From an uncultured Halieaceae bacterium (GTDB taxonomy: Bacteria; Pseudomonadota; Gammaproteobacteria; Pseudomonadales; Halieaceae): a stretch of 64,000 bases of DNA. Of the stretch, positions 55,149 through 64,000 are shown piece after piece (positions within the stretch are counted from its first letter, which is position 1; each line of letters begins with the position of its first letter). The stretch lies in assembly GCA_938074045.1 (NCBI GenBank), contig CALJGI010000009.1, forward strand, positions 62,001 to 126,000, read 5' to 3'. Below the pieces are notes generated by a model. The model made no database searches and was not told where the DNA came from. It saw only the letters and a list, made by a program, of their open reading frames with translations. A program made the position numbers and the translations under genes.

Positions 55149-56561
55149 TCAGCCCACCATCTCTTCCAGCTCCAAGCCCCGGGTTTCATGAACCATCTTG
55201 TGTACGAATATCGCAGAAATCAGCGCGCTGACCGCGTAAAAGCCGTAGGCACCAAACAGGCCAATACTGGCGAGCATAATCGGGAAACTCATGGTAATCA
55301 GGAAATTGACACCCCACTGGCTTAAGCCGGCTATCGCAAGGCCTGAGCCGCGCAACTGATTCGGGAACATCTCACCCAGCATGACCCACATCACGGGACC
55401 CCAGGAACCGTTAAATACCATCACGTAGGCATTGGCTGCCACGAGTGCAAGAACACCCATATTGTCGGACAGTGATAGTTGTCCATCGACCACTGACCCG
55501 GTGGAAAATGCGAACGCCACCAAACCCAGGGTCACGGCCATTCCCAATGAACCGGCAAACAGCAGTGGCTTACGACCAATCTTGTCGACAAGACCGATGG
55601 TGATCAGACAGGCGGCAATACTGACCGCGCCGGAGATCACATTGATCAACAGCGCGTCTGATTCGGAAAAGCCCACGGCCTGCCACAAAACCGCGCCGTA
55701 ATAAAATACGACATTGATACCCACCAGTTGCTGAAACGAAGCCAGACCGATGCCGACCCAGACAATTTTCCGAATTTTTCCGGTTGAGCTGTCTAACAGG
55801 TCTTTGAGCTTGGGCCGGTGGTGATCCGCAGCCAGTGACTCGTAGATGGCATCTACCTTTCCCTGCGCCGCGATTGCGCCATACAGTCGGGTCAGGACCG
55901 TGACTGCCTGCTCTTTCTTACCGGAAGCCACGAGAAACCTCGGACTCTCAGGAATCAGGAGCAGCGCAAAAAAGAACAGGCCCGCCGGTGCCATTTCTAC
56001 CCAGAACATCCAGCGCCATGCCTCAAAACCCAACCAGAATTCCGCTGTAGAGGCGCCGGCAAAATTGGCGAGGGCATAATTGCTGAGAAAAGCCACAAAC
56101 AGACCGCTGATAATGGCAACCTGCTGAATAGTAGTCAGACGCCCGCGATACTCCGCTGGCGCTACCTCGCTGATGTAAGCCGGAGCCATGACACTGGCCG
56201 CCCCAACCGCCAGACCGCCGATAACCCGATAGATCACAAATTCCAGTGAACCCCCTGCCACACCGGAACCCCAGGCGCTGACAAGAAACAACAGGGAAGC
56301 AACGATCAGCAGGGAGCGCCGCCCATAGAGATCAGCCAGGCGCCCGGCGAAAAAAGCGCCAGCTGCACAGCCCAGCAGCATCGAGGCAACGTTAAACCCT
56401 GTTCCCACAGAATCAGAGTCAAATGCCTGGCGCAGGCCATCCACAGTGCCATTGATAACCCCGCTGTCAAAGCCGAACAGAAATCCACCAATGGTTGCGA
56501 CGCAACTGATTACAATCACTAGCCCATGATTCACGTCCGAGTCTGTGTTGTGCTCATCCAT
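55149..56561 (-). CDS. MFS sugar porter (sugar:H+ symporter family)
   Basis: 470 residues with 12 membrane helices. Sugar-porter signatures: GFLFGFDSGVINGTVDGL (helix 1), GRLADLYGRRSLLI (loop 2-3), PESPRFLVASGKKEQA (after helix 6), QQLVGINVVFYYGAVLW (helix 7, sugar contacts) and DKIGRKPLLFAG (loop 8-9). It imports a monosaccharide with protons. AGGA precedes the ATG at 56561. It lies 48 bases after the GH3 glycosidase in one operon and probably takes up the sugar released by it, such as glucose or xylose. Confidence 0.93.
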   Translation of the reverse strand: MDEHNTDSDVNHGLVIVISCVATIGGFLFGFDSGVINGTVDGLRQAFDSDSVGTGFNVASMLLGCAAGAFFAGRLADLYGRRSLLIVASLLFLVSAWGSGVAGGSLEFVIYRVIGGLAVGAASVMAPAYISEVAPAEYRGRLTTIQQVAIISGLFVAFLSNYALANFAGASTAEFWLGFEAWRWMFWVEMAPAGLFFFALLLIPESPRFLVASGKKEQAVTVLTRLYGAIAAQGKVDAIYESLAADHHRPKLKDLLDSSTGKIRKIVWVGIGLASFQQLVGINVVFYYGAVLWQAVGFSESDALLINVISGAVSIAACLITIGLVDKIGRKPLLFAGSLGMAVTLGLVAFAFSTGSVVDGQLSLSDNMGVLALVAANAYVMVFNGSWGPVMWVMLGEMFPNQLRGSGLAIAGLSQWGVNFLITMSFPIMLASIGLFGAYGFYAVSALISAIFVHKMVHETRGLELEEMVG

Positions 56562-56609
56562 TTTTCTTATCCTTGTATAGTTGTTATCGCTCGCATTTGG
56601 CCATGAGCA

Positions 56610-58649
56610 TCAGGCTATCGTGACCAGTCCGCTCACCAGATCCTCTGGGCGGCTGCTGGTTCCGATATACATCTCATGAGCAGCGTCTTCCTGTACCCAG
56701 ACCTTTTCTGTTTCGTCGTACCAGCTCAATGTATCAAGCGGCGCCGACAAACAAACTTGCATTGATTCACCTGGCTCCAGAGAAACGCGCTTGAAATCTC
56801 GTAGAATTCTCAGGGGGCGATCCACCTCCGATTGACTGCAACCCATGTACAGCTGTAGCACTTCGTCACCGGCACACTCACCAGCGTTCTGTATGGTTAT
56901 CTCTGCCCAGAAACTGTCACCACGCCGCTCAAACACCGCACCCGTCAACTCGAACCTGGTATAGGACTCACCAAAGCCAAAGGCATAGGCCGGTTCCTGC
57001 CCTTCTTTTTGCAGCAGGGTATAGCCGTGGTAGTAACCGTATTCTATCGTTTCGGCATTCTTGTCAAAAAATGGTAGCTGGGAACTATCCAGCGGAATCG
57101 AAAACGGCAACTTTCCACCCGGGTTCACCTCGCCAAACAGGGTACGAGCGACCGCATTCCCACCTTCCATGCCGGGATAGTATGCCAACAAAATGCCGGG
57201 CACTTCCTGTTCCCACTCCGACAGCGTGATCGCGCTGCCACCGATCAGCACTACCACCAGATTGGAATTCTCCCTCGCTGCTGCCCTGATCATTGCTACC
57301 TCGTCGGGTCGCAGACTCAGGTGATCACGATCGCCGCCTGGAGAATTTTTGGAATTCATAATGAACTCTCCCTCATCATCGTGCCGATTACCCACCACGA
57401 CAACAACAGCGTCTGCGGCGGCGATTGCTTCGGTAATGGCCGCCGCATCACTGCCAGCGCAATGATCCACCTGGACAGATTCACCGAGATAATTTTTCAG
57501 GCCTTCCAGCACGGTAACAACATAGGGGGGTACAACTTTACTGGAACCGTGGTCGCCGATGTTTTCCACATCGGCCAATTCGCCCAAAACAGCCAGTCGA
57601 GTGATGTTGCTCGCGCTAAAGGGCAATGTGGCAGACTGGTTTTTCAGCAAGGTCATGGACTTTTCCGCGACTGTGCGGGCAAGCGCTTTGTGTTCTTCGC
57701 AGACCACCACGTCCGGGGAGACGGTGCTCTGTTGCAGTATGTCGTCGAATTTCAGAACTGTCTGGACAATACGTACTGCCGCGTCGTCGATATGCTCAAT
57801 ATCAAAACTTCCCGAGTTAACAGCTTTGACCAGCTTGTTCGCGAAGTGGTTGGGCCATGGCATTTCGATGTCCATGCCATTGCGAACGGCATCCCGGGTG
57901 CTGTGCACACCCCAGACAAAATCACTGATGACAAAACCATCAAATTCCCACTCTCCTTTTAGAATGGTGCGCAGCAATTCTTCGTTTTCACCACAGTACT
58001 GCCCTCTGACCTTGTTATACGCAGTCATCACGCTGGCTGCACCGGCATCGATGCAGTCCTTGAAGTGTGGCAGATAGACTTCTCGCAGCGTGCGCTGAGA
58101 ACAGGTGACATCGATCTTGAATCGGGCGTTCTCCATACTGTTCATGGCAAAGTGCTTTAGGCAGGCCATCACTCCCTGTGACTGCACACCCCGGGTGACG
58201 GAGACACCCATCTTGCCCAGTAGACAGGGGTCTTCGCCGTAGGTTTCCTGTGCCCTGCCCCAGGCGGGATGCCGCAGAAGATTAATACAAACCCCGCCAA
58301 AGTAATTACCACCAGCGGCCCTGATTTCGCGTGCCATGGCTACTCCAACGGCTTCTTCCAGTTCCTGATCAAAAGTCGCGCCTCGCGCCATGGCAACCGG
58401 GAAACAGGTAGAGTTCTGGCTCACGACTCCGCGGGGGCCGTCACAGAATTTTATCGTCGGGACACCCAGTCTCTCCACCCCCTTGTTTTCATAAGGCGTC
58501 CGGTTGTAGTGTTTAAAAACAAGGGCGTGAATCGGTACCTTTAACATATTCAAGCGTCGGCCAGACATCAGACCAACCTTTTCCTTCAGGCTCATCTGAG
58601 CTACCAGATCTTTGCTTTTCTCGTGGTAGGTATCGGGAGTGTGGGTCAT
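56610..58649 (-). CDS. GH3 beta-glucosidase-type glycosidase
   Basis: 679 residues with the GH3 order: barrel domain (about 1-280), alpha/beta sandwich (about 320-540) and fibronectin-III-like C-terminal domain. FDGFVISDFVWG holds the nucleophile Asp243; CLKHFAMNSMEN is the substrate Lys-His motif; GDHGSSKVVPP, GNRHDDEGE and YAFGFGESYTRF are later motifs. No signal peptide, so it is cytoplasmic and should hydrolyse beta-linked gluco- or xylo-oligosaccharides or glycosides after import. GAGGA precedes the ATG. The MFS sugar porter follows in the same operon. It is divergent from the GH2 gene. Confidence 0.93.
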   Translation of the reverse strand: MTHTPDTYHEKSKDLVAQMSLKEKVGLMSGRRLNMLKVPIHALVFKHYNRTPYENKGVERLGVPTIKFCDGPRGVVSQNSTCFPVAMARGATFDQELEEAVGVAMAREIRAAGGNYFGGVCINLLRHPAWGRAQETYGEDPCLLGKMGVSVTRGVQSQGVMACLKHFAMNSMENARFKIDVTCSQRTLREVYLPHFKDCIDAGAASVMTAYNKVRGQYCGENEELLRTILKGEWEFDGFVISDFVWGVHSTRDAVRNGMDIEMPWPNHFANKLVKAVNSGSFDIEHIDDAAVRIVQTVLKFDDILQQSTVSPDVVVCEEHKALARTVAEKSMTLLKNQSATLPFSASNITRLAVLGELADVENIGDHGSSKVVPPYVVTVLEGLKNYLGESVQVDHCAGSDAAAITEAIAAADAVVVVVGNRHDDEGEFIMNSKNSPGGDRDHLSLRPDEVAMIRAAARENSNLVVVLIGGSAITLSEWEQEVPGILLAYYPGMEGGNAVARTLFGEVNPGGKLPFSIPLDSSQLPFFDKNAETIEYGYYHGYTLLQKEGQEPAYAFGFGESYTRFELTGAVFERRGDSFWAEITIQNAGECAGDEVLQLYMGCSQSEVDRPLRILRDFKRVSLEPGESMQVCLSAPLDTLSWYDETEKVWVQEDAAHEMYIGTSSRPEDLVSGLVTIA

Positions 58650-58892
58650 GTATCCTCGTTTGTCAGAGCCTTAAATTGTTGCATTCGCCGGTCAGCATCC
58701 AATGTTACATAACGAGCCTATCAATACAGCCTGAAGTGCACCTTAAGGGAATCGCCAACGATAGTTCCACCGGTTAAGGTCTACTTCATGCTGAAATCAT
58801 ACGATGTAGCTATTAACAAAAGTCCACCAATGGTACGTAGCATGAAAACAGGCGTTCACCGCCATTATCAAGATCATGGAATCTCGCAGCGC

Positions 58893-61800
58893 ATGATTCT
58901 TCGGAGCCTGTTTCTTCTATGCACGCTGATCGTAACAGCGTGCTCGCGAGAAATTACAGAATCACCCTACGCGGAGGGGACACGCCTTATACAACCGCTG
59001 AATCAAAGCTGGCAATTTACACTCGCTGAACCCCAACCCGGCGCGCCACTGACAGATCATGAATGGCAGGACATCACTTTGCCACACACCTGGAATGCCC
59101 GCGACGGGCAAAACGGCGGCGATGATTATCACCGGGGCACTGGCGTCTATCGGCGCCAGATTCAATTGGATACAAATTTTGAAGGTAAACGCCTCTACCT
59201 GCATTTTGACGGGGCAGCCATCTCCGCCGCTGTTTATGTAAACGGAAAACGCGCGGGGGAACACAAGGGAAGCTACGGTGCATTCCGCTTCGATGTTACG
59301 AATCTGATAGTAGCGGGAGAGAACTCACTGGAGGTGCATGTCAGCAATGTCCGCGACGACAACATCGCACCGCTGTCAGCCGATTTTACTTTTTTCGGTG
59401 GTCTGTACCGCCAGGCAAGACTCATTGCCACCAATTCCTTGCACATCGATACCATGGATCACGCCTCGAGCGGTGTGTTCTGGACCCAGAAAAAAGTTGA
59501 CAAGCATCGCGCGGAATTGAACCTGAGAACAACCATAGTCAATGAATCCGCTGCAGATGAAGCCGTCACCGTCGTCGCCCGACTGACTGACGATCAAGAC
59601 CGCGTGGTCACCGAAGAACGAAGGGACATTATCCTCGCCGAGGGCGAACACAAGAAAATCGAATTGGCCTTGTCTGTGGACAGTCCACGCCTCTGGCACG
59701 GCCGGGAAGACCCCTATCTTTATAAGGCGCAGGTCACTGTTCGTCGTGGGGATCAGATACTTGATGATGTTAGCGAGCCACTGGGGCTGCGCTCCTTTTC
59801 AGTTGATTCGCAAAAAGGCTTTATGCTTAACGGCGAGCACTATCCTCTTCGTGGTATCAATAGAATGCCCGACTTTCTCAACAAGGGTACCGCGATTTCC
59901 CGGGAAGACCATGAGCGCGATATACAACTGATGCTCGAAGTGGGAGCCACGTCAGTACGCTTTGGCCACCAGCAACGGGATGCCTGGGTTTACCGGCGGG
60001 CCGATGAAGTGGGCCTGGTAGTCTGGGCGGAAATTCCACTGATCAATCGCATCAACGACACCGAGATTTTTGCAGAAAATCTGAAGCGCCAGGCCCGGGA
60101 GCTGATAAGGCAAAACTACAACCGGGGGTCCATCGCCATCTGGGGTTTATACAACGAAGTTACTCTAAAGCCCGGCCCTGATCCTCGACCCCTGGTACAG
60201 CAGTTACATACTCTGGTAAAAACCGAAGACCCGATTCGTTTGACCTCTGCTGCTGTGGCCGCTGAAGGCGCCCTGGATGACCCGCTGGTCACGACCCCAG
60301 ATCTGATCTCATTCAACCGCTATGACGGCTGGTACTACGGCAACCTCGATTCGTTTTCCGAATTTCTCGATCACATGCGCCGAGAAAACGACGAGTTGCT
60401 GATCGGCATTGGCGAGTACGGCGCCGGAGCCAGCCCACAGATTCAAAGTGACCAGCCTGTCATGCAGGATCATTCAGAACAATACCAGGCGCTATACCAT
60501 GAGGCGTACTGGGAAGCCCTGCAGGCTCGCCCCTGGCTTTGGGGACATTATATCTGGGTGCTGGCAGACTTCGCGGTGGACAACCGCAATGAAGGAGACA
60601 CCCCGGGCCGCAATGACAAAGGGCTCGTGAGCTACGATCGAAAAGTAAAGAAAGATGCATTTTACTGGTACAAAGCCAGCTGGTCGCAAGAGCCGGTCCT
60701 GCACATCACAGGTAGCCGCCATACGCCGCGCATCGACAGTGTTATCGATGTAAAGATCTACACCAATTTGAGCACAGTAGAACTCAAAGTAAACGGCGAA
60801 TCCCTGGGTCAAAAAAACCGGGAAGAGCTGACCAGAATGGTGTGGGAAAACGTGCCGCTCAAAATGGGTGAAAATCGTATCGAGGCAAAAGCCACAAAGA
60901 ATGGAACAACGGTTTCCGACGCCATCCAAGTGACGCGTATAAACAGCAACGACACTGGCCTCCACTCCCGGTTCCTGGGGGTGGATAACGAACGGGCTAA
61001 GATCTACAACGCTCCCTTTGGTGCGCAACTTAGCGACGTGAAAGTATTGTTGGATACACCGACTGAGAGCAGCCTGGCAATCGCCGGGAACCCAGAGGAT
61101 GCCACCCTGATGCCCGGCATGAGTATCCGCGTCACCGCTCAGGACGGTGTGACCAGCCAGAACTATGAACTGATGCGGGCACCACTCAGTGTCGGAAAAC
61201 CGGTCTGGGCAAGCAGCGAAATTGCCGGAGAAATGTCTATCGGGCCTTTTGATATGCCCGAAATGAGTGCGGCCAGGGCCAACGACGGCATTATCAACAG
61301 CGACCCTGACCAGGGCATGTTGGACGCCAACATATGGATGACCACGGGCGGCAAGAACCATTGGTGGAAGGTGGATCTCGGCGCTGAGTATCACCTGGAG
61401 AGCATAGAAATTACCTGGCCACAACACGCCGGTATGATTGTGCAGGGTGCCATGACCTACAGCGTGGAAATAGCGAAGGACTTCCAGCAGACCTTTGACG
61501 TGTTTTCTGAAACCTATCAAGAGGTTGTGGACCAGCGTAACAATCAGCGCCCAAATACAACCACCGACATACTACAGACGAGTGGCCGGTATGTGCGGCT
61601 TAAACTGCTCGATTCCGGGATTTTTTCCGAAACACCTCTGGTCGGGAAATACCCGATCTACGGCGCGGAGGAGATCACCATACTCGGTGGCCTGCTCTAT
61701 TCTGGAACGCTCGCAGTGGACTATCGAGAGCGATCGATTACCGTACCCGAAGGGACAACTGCAGCCGAAGTGCTGGGTTCTTTGAGCGCTGTCAAAGGCG

Positions 61801-61943
61801 GCAGCCTCGAACTGATAGACATTAAGAACCAGCCACTTCAAGGCAAGATGCGGGTATCACCTGGCGCCCTGGTAATTGCACGGGATGAATCCGGAAAACT
61901 GATCGAATCTTATGAACTGGTACAAAAACATAAATACCGCTAA
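58893..61943 (+). CDS. GH2 beta-galactosidase-type lipoprotein with F5/8 C domain
   Basis: 1016 residues from ATG 58893, taken because a lipoprotein signal (LFLLCTLIVTAC, Cys17) starts there; the frame opens earlier at 58788. Order: jelly-roll sugar-binding domain (WQDITLPHTWNARDG, LYLHFDGAAISAAVYVNGKR), Ig-like domain, GH2 barrel with acid/base Glu422 (AIWGLYNEV) and nucleophile Glu508 (IGIGEYGAG), DUF4982/Ig-like parts and a C-terminal discoidin-like F5/8 domain (about 790-915; NHWWKVDLGAEYHLESIEITW, GRYVRLKLL). It should cleave terminal beta-galactosides or related glycosides outside the cytoplasm. Substrate not fixed. Confidence 0.9.
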   Translation: MILRSLFLLCTLIVTACSREITESPYAEGTRLIQPLNQSWQFTLAEPQPGAPLTDHEWQDITLPHTWNARDGQNGGDDYHRGTGVYRRQIQLDTNFEGKRLYLHFDGAAISAAVYVNGKRAGEHKGSYGAFRFDVTNLIVAGENSLEVHVSNVRDDNIAPLSADFTFFGGLYRQARLIATNSLHIDTMDHASSGVFWTQKKVDKHRAELNLRTTIVNESAADEAVTVVARLTDDQDRVVTEERRDIILAEGEHKKIELALSVDSPRLWHGREDPYLYKAQVTVRRGDQILDDVSEPLGLRSFSVDSQKGFMLNGEHYPLRGINRMPDFLNKGTAISREDHERDIQLMLEVGATSVRFGHQQRDAWVYRRADEVGLVVWAEIPLINRINDTEIFAENLKRQARELIRQNYNRGSIAIWGLYNEVTLKPGPDPRPLVQQLHTLVKTEDPIRLTSAAVAAEGALDDPLVTTPDLISFNRYDGWYYGNLDSFSEFLDHMRRENDELLIGIGEYGAGASPQIQSDQPVMQDHSEQYQALYHEAYWEALQARPWLWGHYIWVLADFAVDNRNEGDTPGRNDKGLVSYDRKVKKDAFYWYKASWSQEPVLHITGSRHTPRIDSVIDVKIYTNLSTVELKVNGESLGQKNREELTRMVWENVPLKMGENRIEAKATKNGTTVSDAIQVTRINSNDTGLHSRFLGVDNERAKIYNAPFGAQLSDVKVLLDTPTESSLAIAGNPEDATLMPGMSIRVTAQDGVTSQNYELMRAPLSVGKPVWASSEIAGEMSIGPFDMPEMSAARANDGIINSDPDQGMLDANIWMTTGGKNHWWKVDLGAEYHLESIEITWPQHAGMIVQGAMTYSVEIAKDFQQTFDVFSETYQEVVDQRNNQRPNTTTDILQTSGRYVRLKLLDSGIFSETPLVGKYPIYGAEEITILGGLLYSGTLAVDYRERSITVPEGTTAAEVLGSLSAVKGGSLELIDIKNQPLQGKMRVSPGALVIARDESGKLIESYELVQKHKYR

Positions 61944-61976
61944 ACACTGGTGACCGAGAACCTGATCTTCCCCTTC

Positions 61977-62999
61977 TTAACGAGTTCCCTGGCCAACTCC
62001 ACCCGGGTCTTCGCCAGTACCACGGTCTTGCGTGGAATCCTGACGCGCAAAGCAATTGTCAACGCCATGGGCAAAGCAGTCCAACATAAACTGTTTCGCT
62101 CGCATGCTAACTTCAGCATTGGGCACCATGCCATCGAAACCGTGAAAACATCCGGCAAACACTTCAAACTCAACCGGAATGCCAGCCGCCCGAAGGTGGT
62201 TTACATAGTCAATGGTTTCATCCCTGAAGGGCTCCAGGTCTCCCACATACGTCGCTGTAGGCGGCAGGCCTGAATAGTTTGTTTCTCTGGATGGTGCTGC
62301 ATACACCGGAATAGCCTGCCCATTTTCATGCAAGCCTTTCAAATAAAGGCCCCAGGCGAATGAATTTAACTTGGAATCCCATACTGGAGCATTATTGTCA
62401 GAGGCCGATTCAGTTATCATTCTGTCATCGATCATCGGATAGATGGGCATTTGAAAAGCAATATTCACCTCACCCCTATCCCTCGCCATCAAGGTAATTG
62501 CTGCTGTTAATCCCCCGCCCGCGCTGTGGCCAGCCACCATAATCTGGTCATCTCTGGCACCAAGATTGCGTGCGTTCTCCGTCACCCACTTTAAGGTATC
62601 GTAACAATCATCAATCGCCGCAGGATACGGCTTTTCGAGGGATCGTCGGTACTCCGGAGCGACTACGACACAGTCCCTTTCGCGGATAAAGCTCTCGATA
62701 ATGAAGTGAGACATTTCGGGCACTGTCAGGGCATAGCCGCCACCATGCAAATACAGAAGAACCGGGAGTTCCTGGTCTATCAAAAGTGGCTTATACACTC
62801 TCACCCGAATTTCAGAGTCTTCACCACTTCTTGGAATCCATACTTCTCCGCAGTCCAGCCCCTCAATACTTTTTCCCCTGAACGAAGTTGAAAGCCGGTT
62901 ACTGAGTTTAAACATCCACAGCCAGGGAAAACTGATCAGGTTGATGAGAAAGGCCGTGAGGCGAAGTTCTCCGTCAACCATGTTCCACGTTACTTTCAT
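61977..62999 (-). CDS. Alpha/beta hydrolase, hormone-sensitive-lipase/acetyl-hydrolase type
   Basis: 340 residues. LLYLHGGGYAL gives the HGGG oxyanion hole (85-88) and VAGHSAGGG the nucleophile Ser159; the acid and base lie in VGDLEPFRDE and GCFHGFDGM. This is the bacterial HSL family, which includes carboxylesterases and acetyl-xylan-type deacetylases. A hydrophobic N-terminal stretch (LTAFLINLISFPWLWMFKL) may tether it to the membrane. It lies between two glycosidases and could remove acyl groups from glycans. 30 bases separate it from the GH3 gene upstream in transcription, so they are likely one operon. Confidence 0.9.
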   Translation of the reverse strand: MKVTWNMVDGELRLTAFLINLISFPWLWMFKLSNRLSTSFRGKSIEGLDCGEVWIPRSGEDSEIRVRVYKPLLIDQELPVLLYLHGGGYALTVPEMSHFIIESFIRERDCVVVAPEYRRSLEKPYPAAIDDCYDTLKWVTENARNLGARDDQIMVAGHSAGGGLTAAITLMARDRGEVNIAFQMPIYPMIDDRMITESASDNNAPVWDSKLNSFAWGLYLKGLHENGQAIPVYAAPSRETNYSGLPPTATYVGDLEPFRDETIDYVNHLRAAGIPVEFEVFAGCFHGFDGMVPNAEVSMRAKQFMLDCFAHGVDNCFARQDSTQDRGTGEDPGGVGQGTR

Positions 63000-63029
63000 C
63001 AGGGTGCGCTCATAGGTTAAGGCCGACGA

Positions 63030-64000
63030 TTACTCATAGGACAGACCAAAACCGAAGGCATACAGAGGATCAAGGGAGTCGTGTGGAACGTCCTCAAACT
63101 GGTTTTCCACTGCTGCCATAGAACTGGGCAATTCAAACGGCAGCTTACCGGTGGGGTTGAATTCCCCGAAGATAACATCCAACAGTGCGTCGTCTTCCGC
63201 GCCGAACTCTGCTATCAATCCCGCTGCCGATGCAGCCAGTTCCGGGATAACTGCCGGCCGTTCCATGTACACACTGATCACGGTAGGTAGCTGGCTCACT
63301 AACTTTTCGATATGCGCCAGCTCCTCGCCCTTAAAGTTCAGATCGCCCTGATGGAGGATGGTCTCGATGATATTTTCACCAAGATACAGGTCGGTGCGGG
63401 GTGGATCGTAGGGTGCTTGCAGACGCACCAGCGCGAAGTCTGCGTCTTCCGGCCGCTGCACCACCTCTCCATAGCGCTTGGCAATATCGGCACTTATTCC
63501 CTGGACATATATCCTGACTCCCCGGGCAAGCGGTAGTCTGGGCCCGGATGTAGCGCCCTCATTTTTCAATAGTACCAACGACTTTCGCTGCGCCAGCTTC
63601 CCGGCAGTAACAAAGTCCTGCTGTCCAGAGATACTTGCAGCCTTCTCGACATCAACATAGGGGTTGTCGAACAACCCCAGCCTAAATTTATCCCTGAGAA
63701 TACGTTTTATAGATTGATCAATGCGCGACTCACTGATAATCCCATCTTCTACAGCGCCTACCAGAATGTGTGGAATTTCCTCACCACCGAACTGATCTAT
63801 GCCGGCCTCCAGCGCCTTGGCAAACCGTTCATCCACCGTCAGGTCCTCTACTCCCCAGGCGCGGGCGCGCATGGCGATAAAACCAGGCCCTCCCTTGTCA
63901 GCTATCACACTCCAGTCCGCACATACCACGCCCTCAAACCCGTAGTGCTCGCGCAGAAGCCCGGTAATGATGTCCTTATTAAACGCCATCGCAACATCTT
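63030..64000 (-). CDS. GH3 glycosidase, C-terminal part (runs off right edge)
   Basis: The frame stays open to base 64000, so only the last 323 residues or so are visible. GFEGVVCADWSVIAD carries the GH3 nucleophile Asp. The alpha/beta sandwich follows, with SLVLLKNEGATSG and VRIYVQGISADIAKRYG, and the end is DPLYAFGFGLSYE, the usual GH3 close. The second domain is shorter than in the GH3 gene at 56610-58649, and the fibronectin-like domain is absent. It should act on beta-glucosides or xylosides; export cannot be judged because the N-terminus is outside. The HSL-type hydrolase gene follows it. Confidence 0.9.
   Translation of the reverse strand, partial: DVAMAFNKDIITGLLREHYGFEGVVCADWSVIADKGGPGFIAMRARAWGVEDLTVDERFAKALEAGIDQFGGEEIPHILVGAVEDGIISESRIDQSIKRILRDKFRLGLFDNPYVDVEKAASISGQQDFVTAGKLAQRKSLVLLKNEGATSGPRLPLARGVRIYVQGISADIAKRYGEVVQRPEDADFALVRLQAPYDPPRTDLYLGENIIETILHQGDLNFKGEELAHIEKLVSQLPTVISVYMERPAVIPELAASAAGLIAEFGAEDDALLDVIFGEFNPTGKLPFELPSSMAAVENQFEDVPHDSLDPLYAFGFGLSYE

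Noticed and set aside
57321-57962. Plus-strand 213-codon frame opposite the GH3 gene
   Set aside because: Antisense shadow; the GH3 frame has all catalytic motifs.
60492-61520. Minus-strand 342-codon frame inside the GH2 gene
   Set aside because: Long but antisense to conserved GH2 and F5/8 domains; no recognisable protein features.
1-64000. CRISPR arrays, transposases, integrases, tRNA or rRNA genes
   Set aside because: No regularly spaced repeats, no recombinase-like proteins and no cloverleaf or rRNA-like stretches were seen by eye; a covariance-model scan was not possible.

Overview
This window looks like a chromosomal segment of a free-living, probably marine, gammaproteobacterium. The evidence is RND efflux, TonB-dependent uptake, lipoprotein signal peptides, many flavin oxidoreductases, LLM monooxygenases, thiolases and acyl-CoA ligase. 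A Halieaceae/Cellvibrionales-type relative is my guess, not something the sequence proves. I saw no rRNA, tRNA, insertion sequence or CRISPR array.

Layout. 1-1892 (minus): an RND efflux pair whose permease runs off the left edge. 2120-9447: a beta-propeller protein, a trimethylamine-dehydrogenase-like flavoenzyme with a remodelled active site, a CvfB-type S1 protein, a PLP decarboxylase, a frameshifted propeller gene and a TetR regulator. 9483-14540: a near-consensus promoter whose spacer is a perfect palindrome, driving Old Yellow Enzyme, VOC protein, DUF3604 lipoprotein and SDR. 14820-16157: a small OB-fold protein with an SSB-like acidic tail and a decayed SDR. 16173-20244 (minus): two thiolases and an acyl-CoA ligase joined by 4-base overlaps. 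20571-24037: carotenoid oxygenase, LLM oxidoreductase and a tandem HxlR regulator. 24024-31134: a wax-ester-synthase remnant, a Na+ symporter, a serine hydrolase, two M20 hydrolases (one lacking usual zinc ligands) and a decayed MscS channel.

31222-36126 (minus) is the most interesting part. A CpdA-like cyclic-nucleotide phosphodiesterase is followed by two translationally coupled class III nucleotidyl cyclases. One keeps both metal-binding Asp residues but has lost the transition-state Asn/Arg. The other has lost both Asp residues but keeps Asn/Arg. This is the division of labour of the mammalian C1/C2 adenylyl cyclase halves, so the pair may form an obligate heterodimer with one working site. 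Both cyclase reading frames contain a one-base frameshift in the sensor region.

36347-43 kb: an LLM oxidoreductase, a Coq4-type protein, a polysaccharide deacetylase, a sterol-desaturase-family hydroxylase and a D-aminoacylase-like amidohydrolase. 42133-64000: a second DUF3604 protein coupled to an alpha-L-fucosidase, an epoxide-hydrolase-type enzyme, an MpaB-type oxygenase, a TonB receptor, a broken DUF1214 gene, a membrane-anchored quinone oxidoreductase, a desaturase-Rieske fusion next to an Nramp-like transporter without the usual metal ligands, and a glycan cluster (sugar porter, two GH3, GH2, an acetyl-hydrolase-type esterase).

Seven genes are visibly disrupted by frameshift, nonsense or truncation. 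Three of the frameshifts involve or could involve homopolymers, so base-calling error has to be excluded before they are read as biology.
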